Part shown: piece after piece, positions 49,501 through 61,500 of the stretch
Position numbering within the stretch: position 1 is the first letter of the stretch
How the letters are laid out: every line of letters begins with the position of its first letter
NCBI GenBank assembly: GCA_951230915.1
Contig: OX579636.1
Span: forward strand, 30,253,567-30,317,566
Source: Antitrichia curtipendula
Lineage: Eukaryota > Streptophyta > Bryopsida > Hypnales > Leucodontaceae
Length of the DNA stretch: 64,000 bases
Direction: 5' to 3'
Notes under the pieces: model-generated
Database searches by the model: none
Told to the model about the DNA's origin: nothing
The model's input: only the letters and a program-made list of their open reading frames with translations
Position numbers and translations under genes: made by a program

Positions 49501-52500
49501 AAGAACATCCTCTCCACCAACGCAGAGTCATCCATCGACTCCGGTGGATCCAACTCCAGCTAGAGTTGTTGTTGGGAAGAAGGACTCCACGGACTCCAAG
49601 CACTCACCAACCACCAAACCAACACCACCAAGCGATAAGCGGGATGAGTATATCCCCCACGGGTCGACACCAAGCGCATTGAACACGGGATGGGTTGGAG
49701 AGGCATTGGGATCCATTTTCACGGTATGTACACTTTTACAAGCTTGTAGAAATGGGGTTCATTGCATGCATTGGTAGGCGCTCCAACAAACATTCCTAGG
49801 TTGCATGTGTGGGCTTGGTGTGCTCATTTTTTGTTTTCCAATCCTAAAGCAATGAGCTTGGCCAATGGGTCTAAGAGACCGTGGCTTGGTCTTGGAGATA
49901 TCCCTTGATGTGATGATGTGGACATAATGTAGGGCCAAAAGGAGGAATCCAAAACACCCCCTCCAACAACGCAGAGTCGTCCATCCACTACGGTGGATCC
50001 ATCTATAGCTAGAGTTGTTGATGGAAAGAAGGACTCCAAGGACTCCAAGCACTCACCAACCACCAAACCAACACCACCAAGCGATAAGCGAGATGAGTTT
50101 ATCCCCCACGGGACGACACCAAGCGCATTGAACACGGGATGGGTTGGAGAGGCATTGGGATCCATTTTCACGGTATGTACACTTTTACAAGCTTGTAGAA
50201 ATGGGGTTCATTGCATGCATTGGTAGGCGCTCCAACAAACATTCCTAGGTTGCATGTGTGGGCTTGGTGTGCTCATTTTTTGTTTTCCAACCCTAAAGCA
50301 ATGAGCTTGGCCAATGGATCTAAGAGACCCTGGCTTGGTCTTGGAGATATCCCTTGATGTGATGATATGGACTAAATGTAGGGCCAAAAGGAGGAACCCA
50401 AAACACCCCCTCCAACAACGCAGAGTCGTCCATCGACTCCGGTGGATCCATCTCCAGCTAGAGTTGCTGTTGAAAAGAAGGACCCCACGGATTCCAAGCA
50501 CTCACCAACCACCAAACCAACACCACCAAGCGATAAGCGCGATGAGTATGTCCCCCACGGGTCGACACCAAGTGCATTGAGCACGGAAGGGGTTGGAGAA
50601 GCATTGGGATCCATTTTCACGGTAAGTACACTTTTACAAGCTTGTAGAAATGGGGTTCATTGCATGCATTGGTAGGCGCTCCAACAAATTTTCCCAGGTT
50701 GCATGTGTGGGCTTGGTGTGCTCGTTTTCTATTTCTCAATCCTAAAGCAATGAGCTTGGCCAATGGATCTAAGAGACCATGGCTTGGTCTTGGAGATATC
50801 CCTTGATGTGATGATGTGGACATAATGTAGGGCCAAAAGGAGGAATCCAAAACACCCCCTCCAACAACGCATAGTCGTCCATCGACTCCGGTGGATCCAT
50901 CTCCAGCTAGAGTTGTTGTTGAAAAGAAGGACGCGTCGGATGCCAAGCACTCACCACCCGCCAAACCAACACCACCAAGCGATAAGCGCAATGAGTATGT
51001 CTCCCAGGGGTCTCCACCTAGTGCAGTGAACCCGGGATGGGGTGGAAGGGCATCAAATATTTTCACGGTACATTCCCCTTGCAAGCTTACGGGCACACGT
51101 TTTTGTTCTCTTTGTTAGTAGGTGGTTAGGCTTTTTTCCATAATTTGCGTTTGAGGATGTGGACTTGACAATGGAGGACCAGTAGTGTTGGACTATGGTT
51201 TCTACCAGATTGGGTGGGTGGGTGTTTTGATTGCATCCGAGTTGCTTGGAGTGTGGAGCCTCATGTTTGAGTTTGGTCTAATTGGATTTTGATGTTGTTG
51301 GAGTGGTTTGTAGGGAGTGGATTCTTCGTTTCGTTCTTTCATCACCGAGGGTGGCTCATCCTCAAATGTCTTTGGTGGTGGCAATTTGGAGAAGTTGGCA
51401 AGCCATGATGACAATGTCTCCCTAGTTGAAGGCCCGTGGGGATCAAAAGAAGAGACCACCTTCTATGATGGGAATGGTGACATCCTTGAAATTGAGGTTG
51501 CTTTTAACAAGCAATGCATCTTGCGTATCCAAACCACTTACATTTTGAATGGAATGACCTTCAAGCAAGCTCCGCAAGGTGGCCCTGGTGGTGATGTGAG
51601 CAAGGTTAGTAACTTGTGGGAGACCCCTTTCTTGTGGTTTTCATGACCTTGTTGTATGGTAAGTAGTGTGGTGGGTGTTTTGAGGGGACAAATTGTGTTT
51701 TTGATTTGTTGCTCAAGACACCATGCACGGCGCTTGGTTCATACGTGTCCAATGGTGGTTGGTGATTGTCCATCAATGGATTCTCAATGTATGAATAGCT
51801 ATAGCCAAGGTGTGATTTTAGATGGATTGACATTTTGTTTCTTGGAGATGCATTGCTCAATATATATATGTGTGGTGGTTCAATGCATTGTGTAGATCTC
51901 TCTTCAATACCCCGACGAGTATTTGGTCCAAATCAAAGGAACCACTAGAGATGTAGTGGTGTCATCCCTCACGTTTGTTACCAACAAGAAGACGTATGGA
52001 CCTTACGGACCCACAACGGGAGGCACAAGTTTTGAAACGGTTCGGCATGGGAAAGTGAATGGCTTGTATGGTAGAGCAACATCATGCGTGCATAGCATTG
52101 GAGTTGTTAGTGCCAAGGTGGAAGATGTTCCAAACACAGGAATTGTCATTGTACAAGAGGCTTGGGGTGGTCAAGGTGGAGAATCCTTCTATGAAGGAAG
52201 CGGTGATGTGATTGAGGTGCTTGTGTCCTACAACACTCTCCATGTTGTTTCTTTCCAAACCACTTATAGCCGTGGGGGGAAGACCTTCAAAGCAGAGCAA
52301 CACGGCAACCAAAATGGCATTGGAACAAAACAAACCAAGGTAAGAGAGAGGACTAGTAGCCCTCCTCCGCTTGCATGTACCGCTAGTACAAGTTGTAGAT
52401 GTGGATCAATGACGGCTTTCAATTGTAATGGGAGGTTGAACCTTTGGATGTGGTGTCTATGCTTGAAGAATGAATGTTCAAATGCATGTGGTGAATGAAG

Positions 52501-55500
52501 TGGGTGCAATGTGTTTGGTAGATCTCTTTGAAGTATCCGGAGGAATACTTGGTGCAAGTCAAGGGTAGTAGCCACCACATCAATGGGCTTACCATCATAG
52601 AAAGCCTTGAGTTCATCACCAACAAACAAAGCTATGGACCTTATGGTGCATTGAAGCCCCAAGGCCAACTTAGATCTACCCCCAAGAACGGCAAAATTGT
52701 TGGCTTTTTTGGAAAGGCGGGTCATTTTGTGGATCAACTTGGCGTGGTCATCAGTTTTCCGTCGCAAAGAGATGACTTATTGATAGTGCAAGGATCTTGG
52801 GGAGGTCCGGGAGGGAAGCCTTTTAGCGACGGGAGAGGTGAGATTGTTGAAGTCCTTGTGAAGTACAACAAGAAGCAAATCATCTTGCTCCATGTGACGT
52901 ATGAGCAAGGGGACACTCGATACAAGTCCCAACCGCACGGTGGACTTGACGGCGGTGAAACTAAACAGGTCCAACTTCCAATGAAGCCCTTAGACTTTCA
53001 TGATGCGGTTTTGATGGTTGCAAGGGAGGTCCAAAAGAATGCCACGGTTTGTAATTGAAATGTAAAGTGCGTGGCTCCTACATGAGGTTGAACTTACGCA
53101 TCAAACTTGGTGGGAATGTGTGTGCAGATTTCTTTTGAAGATGGTGAGTACTTGGTCCAAGTGAAGGGAACCACGGGAAACATAGTCCCGGGTGGGACAA
53201 TGGTGACGTCCCTCACCTTCATCACCAACAAACAAACGCATGGACCGTTTGGCCCCACTACCGGTGGTGCATTTGAAACCAAGGCACATGGAAAGGTTGT
53301 TGGCTTATTTGGAAGGTCAGGGAGTTTTTTGGATTCAATTGGTTTCATCACCGAGTTGCATCCGGGCAAGGCCTTACCGGCAACAACAAAGTTGGGTCCA
53401 TGGGGCGGTCAAGGAGGGCGTGAGTTCTATGGTGGCCAAGGTGACATTGTGCGGATTGTGGTGTACCACAACCAAAGCCAAATCAATGGAATTCAAACCA
53501 CATATGAGCAAGGTGGAGTTACTTTTGAACCGGTGACGTTTGGTAGCACCAACGGCGATACATCCAAGGTACTAATCACAACCATTTACTTCTTCTTCAA
53601 TCAATAAAATATGCACTAGAATTGGAGAATATGCACAAATGCAAACATGGTACACATGTTCACAAACCCTTCTAAATATCATACAAATAGTGTGTGTAAC
53701 CAAAACACCAACTTGAATCAATCATCTACGTTTCATCCAAATGGTTGTTGATATGATGTGTATGACAAATGTTGCATAAAAACCAAACAAGGTTAAAAAA
53801 AAAAAGTGGATTGACTTGGAAGTGACTTGGATCCAGATGACCTTGGATTTTCCAAATGAATACTTGACTCAAGTGAAGGGAACCACGGCCAAGGTGGGTT
53901 TCTTGGGATCAAACCGAGTAATCACTTCCTTGACATTCATCACCAACAAGCACACCTATGGTCCTTACGGTGTACTTAACGGATCAGAGTTTGGAAGTTC
54001 TCCAAGTCGGTTGGTGACTGGATTCTACGGTAGGGCGGGCAATAGCCTAGACCAATTTGGAGTCATCACCACGATCGATTGGGAAACAACGCATAGCTAC
54101 TTGCTAACGCACCGCGTGGACACAAGAAGTGGCGTGCACCTCCCAAGCGGGCCCACCACCAAGCCCTCCAAAGATGACCCCAACAAACCGCAACCACAAC
54201 CCACGGTCCCAAAATTGGGTGGAGTGGCCACCGAATATTCTACGGTACGTTTTGGTCCATACAAGCTTGCGGACACAAGCATTGTTGCATGCATTGATAG
54301 GAGGTCAAACAATTGTCCCTTTGCTTGTGTGCACGCAACCGTTTTGACCAATTCATGAACACGAGTCATGAAGCAAATCAATGTAGATGACAAGTGGATC
54401 TAGGTGGCCGTCATGGCATTGGGCTTAGGGATATGGCTTGATGTGATGATGTGGACTAAATGTAGGGCCAAAAGGAGGAACCAAGAACATCCTCTCCACC
54501 AACGCAGAGTCATCCATCGACTCCGGTGGATCCAACTCCAGCTAGAGTTGTTGTTGGGAAGAAGGACTCCACGGACTCCAAGCACTCACCAACCACCAAA
54601 CCAAAACCACCAAGCGATAAGCGCGATGAGTATGTCCCCCACGGGTCGACACCAAGCGCATTGAACACGGGATGGGTTGGAGAGGCATTGGGATCCATTT
54701 TCACGGTAAGTACACTTTTACAAGCTTGTAGAAATGGGGTTCATTGCATGCATTGGTAGGCGCTCCAACAAACATTCCGAGGTTGCATGTGTGGGCTTGG
54801 TGTGCTCATTTTTTGTTTTCCAACCCTAAAGCAATGAGCTTGGCCAATGGATCTAAAAAGCCATGGCTTGGTCTTGGAGATATCCCTTGATGTGATGATG
54901 TGGACTAAATGTAGGGCCAAAAGGAGGAACCCAAAACACCCCCTCCAACAACGCAGAGTCGTCCATCGACTCCGGTGGACCCATCTCCAGCTAGAGTTGC
55001 TGTTGGAAAGAAGGACCCCACGGATTCCAAGCACTCACCAACCACCAAACCAACACCACCAAGCGATAAGCGCGATGAGTATGTCCCCCACGGGTCGACA
55101 CCAAGTGCATTGAGCACGGGAGGGGTTGGAGAAGCATTGGGATCCATTTTCACGGTAAGTACACTTTTACAAGCTTGTAGAAATGGGGTTCATTGCATGC
55201 ATTGGTAGGTGCTCCAACAAATTTTCCCAGGTTGCATGTGTGGGCTTGGTGTGCTCGTTTTCTATTTCTCAATCCTAAAGCAATGAGCTTGGCCAATGGA
55301 TCTAAGAGACCATGGCTTGGTCTTGGAGATATCCCTTGATGTGATGATGTGGACATAATGTAGGGCCAAAAGGAGGAACCCAAAACACCCCCTCCAACAA
55401 CGCATAGTCGTCCATCGACTCCGGTGGATCCATCTCCAGCTAGAGTTGTTGTTGAAAAGAAGGACGCGTCGGATGCCAAGCACTCACCACCCGCCAAACC

Positions 55501-58500
55501 AACACCACCAAGCGATAAGCGCAATGAGTATGTCTCCCAGGGGTCTTTACCAAGTGCAGTGAACCCGAGAGGGGTTGGAGAAGCATTGGGATCCATTTTC
55601 ACGGTAAGTACACTTTTACAAGCTTGTAGAAATGGGGTTCAATGCATGCATTGGTAGGTGCTCAAACAAATTTTCCCAGGTTGCATGTGTGGGCTTGGTG
55701 TGCTCGTTTTCAATTTTTCAATCCTAAAGCAATGAGCTTGGCCAATGGATCTAAGAGACCGTGGCTTGGTCCTGGAGATATCCCTTGATGTGATGATGTG
55801 GACTAAATGTAGGGCCAAAAGGAGGAATCCAAAACACCCCCTCCAACAACGCATAGTCGTCCATCGACTCCGGTGGATCCATCTCCAGCTAGAGTTGTTG
55901 TTGAAAAGAAGGACCCCACGGATTCCAAGCACTCACCAACCACCAAACCAACACCACCAAGCGATAAGCGCGATGAGTATGTCCCCCATGGGTCGACACC
56001 AAGTGCATTGAGCATGGGAGGGGTTGGAAAAGCATTGGGATCCATTTTCACGGTAAGTACGCTTTTACAAGCTTGTAGAAATGGGGTTCATTGCATGCAT
56101 TGGTAGGCGCTCCAACAAACATTCCTAGGTTGCATGTGTGGGCTTGGTGTGCTCATTTTTTGTTTTCCAACCCTAAAGCAATGAGCTTGGCCAATGGATC
56201 TAAAAAGCCATGGCTTGGTCTTGGAGATATCCCTTGATGTGATGATGTGGACTAAATGTAGGGCCAAAAGGAGGAACCCAAAACACCCCCTCCAACAACG
56301 CAGAGTCGTCCATCGACTCCGGTGGATCCATCTCCAGCTAGAGTTGCTGTTGAAAAGAAGGACCCCACGGATTCCAAGCACTCACCAACCACCAAACCAA
56401 CACCACCAAGCGATAAGCGCGATGAGTATGTCCCCCACGGGTCGACACCAAGTGCATTGAGCACGGAAGGGGTTGGAGAAGCATTGGGATCCATTTTCAC
56501 GGTAAGTACACTTTTACAAGCTTGTAGAAATGGGGTTCATTGCATGCATTGGTAGGTGCTCCAACAAATTTTCCCAGGTTGCATGTGTGGGCTTGGTGTG
56601 CTCGTTTTCTATTTCTCAATCCGAAAGCAATGAGTTTGGCCAATGGATCTAAGAGACCATGGCTTGGTCTTGGAGATATCCCTTGATGTGATGATGTGGA
56701 CATAATGTAGGGCCAAAAGGAGGAATCCAAAACACCCCCTCCAACAACGCATAGTCGTCCATCGACTCCGGTGGATCCATCTCCAGCTAGAGTTGTTGTT
56801 GAAAAGAAGGACGCGACGGATGCCAAGCACTCACCACCCGCCAAACCAACACCACCAAGCGATAAGCGCAATGAGTATGTCTCCCAGGGGTCTTTATCAA
56901 GTGCAGTGAACCCGGGATGGGGTGGAGGGGCAACAAATTTTTTCACGGTACATTCCCCTTGCAAGCTTACGGGCACACGTTTTTGTTCTCTTTGTTAGTA
57001 GGTGGTTAGGCTTTTTTCCATAATTTGCATGTGAGGATGAGGACTTGACAATGATGGACTAGTAGTGTTGGACCATGGTTTCTACCAGATTGGGTGGGTG
57101 GGTGTTTTGATTGCATCCGAGTTGCTTGGAGTGTGGAGCCTCATGTTTGAGTTTGGTCTAATTGGATTTTGATGTTGTTGGAGTGGTTTGTAGGGAGTGG
57201 ATTCTTCGTTTCGTTCTTTCATCACCGAGGGTGGCTCATCCTCAAATGTCTTTGGTGGTGGCAATTTGGAGAAGTTGGCAAGCCATGATGACAATGTCTC
57301 CCTAGTTGAAGGCCCGTGGGGATCAAAAGAAGAGACCACCTTCTATGATGGGAATGGTGACATCCTTGAAATTGAGGTTGCTTTTAACAAGCAATGCATC
57401 TTGCGTATCCAAACCACTTACATTTTGAATGGAATGACCTTCAAGCAAGCTCCGCAAGGTGGCCCTGGTGGTGATGTGAGCAAGGTTAGTAACTTGTGGG
57501 AGACCCCTTTCTTGTGGTTTTCATGACCTTGTTGTATGGTAAGTAGTGTGGTGGGTGTTTTGAGGGGACAAATTGTGTTTTTGATTTGTTGCTCAAGACA
57601 CCATGCACGGCGCTTGGTTCATACGTGTCCAATGGTGGTTGGTGATTGTCCATCAATGGATTCTCAATGTATGAATAGCTATAGCCAAGGTGTGATTTTA
57701 GATGGATTGACATTTTGTTTCTTGGAGATGCATTGCTCAATATATATATGTGTGGTGGTTCAATGCATTGTGTAGATCTCTCTTCAATACCCCGACGAGT
57801 ATTTGGTCCAAATCAAAGGAACCACTAGAGATGTAGTGGTGTCATCCCTCACGTTTGTTACCAACAAGAAGACGTATGGACCTTACGGACCCACAACGGG
57901 AGGCACAAGTTTTGAAACGGTTCGGCATGGGAAAGTGAATGGCTTGTATGGTAGAGCAACATCATGCGTGCATAGCATTGGAGTTGTTAGTGCCAAGGTG
58001 GAAGATGTTCCAAACACAGGAATTGTCATTGTACAAGAGGCTTGGGGTGGTCAAGGTGGAGAATCCTTCTATGAAGGAAGCGGTGATGTGATTGAGGTGC
58101 TTGTGTCCTACAACACTCTCCATGTTGTTTCTTTCCAAACCACTTATAGCCGTGGGGGGAAGACCTTCAAAGCAGAGCAACACGGCAACCAAAATGGCAT
58201 TGGAACAAAACAAACCAAGGTAAGAGAGAGGACTAGTAGCCCTCCTCCGCTTGCATGTACCGCTAGTACAAGTTGTAGATGTGGATCAATGACGGCTTTC
58301 AATTGTAATGGGAGGTTGAACCTTTGGATGTGGTGTCTATGCTTGAAGAATGAATGTTCAAATGCATGTGGTGAATGAAGTGGGTGCAATGTGTTTGGTA
58401 GATCTCTTTGAAGTATCCGGAGGAATACTTGGTGCAAGTCAAGGGTAGTAGCCACCACATCAATGGGCTTACCATCATAGAAAGCCTTGAGTTCATCACC

Positions 58501-61500
58501 AACAAACAAAGCTATGGACCTTATGGTGCATTGAAGCCCCAAGGCCAACTTAGATCTACCCCCAAGAACGGCAAAATTGTTGGCTTTTTTGGAAAGGCGG
58601 GTCATTTTGTGGATCAACTTGGCGTGGTCATCAGTTTTCCGTCGCAAAGAGATGACTTATTGATAGTGCAAGGATCTTGGGGAGGTCCGGGAGGGAAGCC
58701 TTTTAGCGACGGGAGAGGTGAGATTGTTGAAGTCCTTGTGAAGTACAACAAGAAGCAAATCATCTTGCTCCATGTGACGTATGAGCAAGGGGACACTCGA
58801 TACAAGTCCCAACCGCACGGTGGACTTGACGGCGGTGAAACTAAACAGGTCCAACTTCCAATGAAGCCCTTAGACTTTCATGATGCGGTTTTGATGGTTG
58901 CAAGGGAGGTCCAAAAGAATGCCACGGTTTGTAATTGAAATGTAAAGTGCGTGGCTCCTACATGAGGTTGAACTTACGCATCAAACTTGGTGGGAATGTG
59001 TGTGCAGATTTCTTTTGAAGATGGTGAGTACTTGGTCCAAGTGAAGGGAACCACGGGAAACATAGTCCCGGGTGGGACAATGGTGACGTCCCTCACCTTC
59101 ATCACCAACAAACAAACGCATGGACCGTTTGGCCCCACTACCGGTGGTGCATTTGAAACCAAGGCACATGGAAAGGTTGTTGGCTTATTTGGAAGGTCAG
59201 GGAGTTTTTTGGATTCAATTGGTTTCATCACCGAGTTGCATCCGGGCAAGGCCTTACCGGCAACAACAAAGTTGGGTCCATGGGGCGGTCAAGGAGGGCG
59301 TGAGTTCTATGGTGGCCAAGGTGACATTGTGCGGATTGTGGTGTACCACAACCAAAGCCAAATCAATGGAATTCAAACCACATATGAGCAAGGTGGAGTT
59401 ACTTTTGAACCGGTGACGTTTGGTAGCACCAACGGCGATACATCCAAGGTACTAATCACAACCATTTACTTCTTCTTCAATCAATAAAATATGCACTAGA
59501 ATTGGAGAATATGCACAAATGCAAACATGGTACACATGTTCACAAACCCTTCTAAATATCATACAAATAGTGTGTGTAACCAAAACACCAACTTGAATCA
59601 ATCATCTACGTTTCATCCAAATGGTTGTTGATATGATGTGTATGACAAATGTTGCATAAAAACCAAACAAGGTTAAAAAAAAAAAGTGGATTGACTTGGA
59701 AGTGACTTGGATCCAGATGACCTTGGATTTTCCAAATGAATACTTGACTCAAGTGAAGGGAACCACGGCCAAGGTGGGTTTCTTGGGATCAAACCGAGTA
59801 ATCACTTCCTTGACATTCATCACCAACAAGCACACCTATGGTCCTTACGGTGTACTTAACGGATCAGAGTTTGGAAGTTCTCCAAGTCGGTTGGTGACTG
59901 GATTCTACGGTAGGGCGGGCAATAGCCTAGACCAATTTGGAGTCATCACCACGATCGATTGGGAAACAACGCATAGCTACTTGCTAACGCACCGCGTGGA
60001 CACAAGAAGTGGCGTGCACCTCCCAAGCGGGCCCACCACCAAGCCCTCCAAAGATGACCCCAACAAACCGCAACCACAACCCACGGTCCCAAAATTGGGT
60101 GGAGTGGCCACCGAATATTCTACGGTACGTTTTGGTCCATACAAGCTTGCGGACACAAGCATTGTTGCATGCATTGATAGGAGGTCAAACAATTGTCCCT
60201 TTGCTTGTGTGCACGCAACCGTTTTGACCAATTCATGAACACGAGTCATGAAGCAAATCAATGTAGATGACAAGTGGATCTAGGTGGCCGTCATGGCATT
60301 GGGCTTAGGGATATGGCTTGATGTGATGATGTGGACTAAATGTAGGGCCAAAAGGAGGAACCAAGAACATCCTCTCCACCAACGCAGAGTCATCCATCGA
60401 CTCCGGTGGATCCAACTCCAGCTAGAGTTGTTGTTGGGAAGAAGGACTCCACGGACTCCAAGCACTCACCAACCACCAAACCAAAACCACCAAGCGATAA
60501 GCGCGATGAGTATGTCCCCCACGGGTCGACACCAAGCGCATTGAACACGGGATGGGTTGGAGAGGCATTGGGATCCATTTTCACGGTAAGTACACTTTTA
60601 CAAGCTTGTAGAAATGGGGTTCATTGCATGCATTGGTAGGCGCTCCAACAAACATTCCGAGGTTGCATGTGTGGGCTTGGTGTGCTCATTTTTTGTTTTC
60701 CAACCCTAAAGCAATGAGCTTGGCCAATGGATCTAAAAAGCCATGGCTTGGTCTTGGAGATATCCCTTGATGTGATGATGTGGACTAAATGTAGGGCCAA
60801 AAGGAGGAACCCAAAACACCCCCTCCAACAACGCAGAGTCGTCCATCGACTCCGGTGGACCCATCTCCAGCTAGAGTTGCTGTTGGAAAGAAGGACCCCA
60901 CGGATTCCAAGCACTCACCAACCACCAAACCAACACCACCAAGCGATAAGCGCGATGAGTATGTCCCCCACGGGTCGACACCAAGTGCATTGAGCACGGG
61001 AGGGGTTGGAGAAGCATTGGGATCCATTTTCACGGTAAGTACACTTTTACAAGCTTGTAGAAATGGGGTTCATTGCATGCATTGGTAGGTGCTCCAACAA
61101 ATTTTCCCAGGTTGCATGTGTGGGCTTGGTGTGCTCGTTTTCTATTTCTCAATCCTAAAGCAATGAGCTTGGCCAATGGATCTAAGAGACCATGGCTTGG
61201 TCTTGGAGATATCCCTTGATGTGATGATGTGGACATAATGTAGGGCCAAAAGGAGGAACCCAAAACACCCCCTCCAACAACGCATAGTCGTCCATCGACT
61301 CCGGTGGATCCATCTCCAGCTAGAGTTGTTGTTGAAAAGAAGGACGCGTCGGATGCCAAGCACTCACCACCCGCCAAACCAACACCACCAAGCGATAAGC
61401 GCAATGAGTATGTCTCCCAGGGGTCTTTACCAAGTGCAGTGAACCCGAGAGGGGTTGGAGAAGCATTGGGATCCATTTTCACGGTAAGTACACTTTTACA

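Larger units (their letters stand above)
46332..51313 (+). repeat. Superunit 2 (jacalin block + 4 linkers), 4,982 bp
   Basis: The shortest superunit. It differs from the others only by the number of 449-bp monomers and scattered substitutions. Confidence 0.9.
51314..57193 (+). repeat. Superunit 3 (jacalin block + 6 linkers), 5,880 bp
   Basis: Two monomers (898 bp) longer than superunit 2. Its block and first five linkers are repeated almost exactly 5,880 bp further on. Confidence 0.9.
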
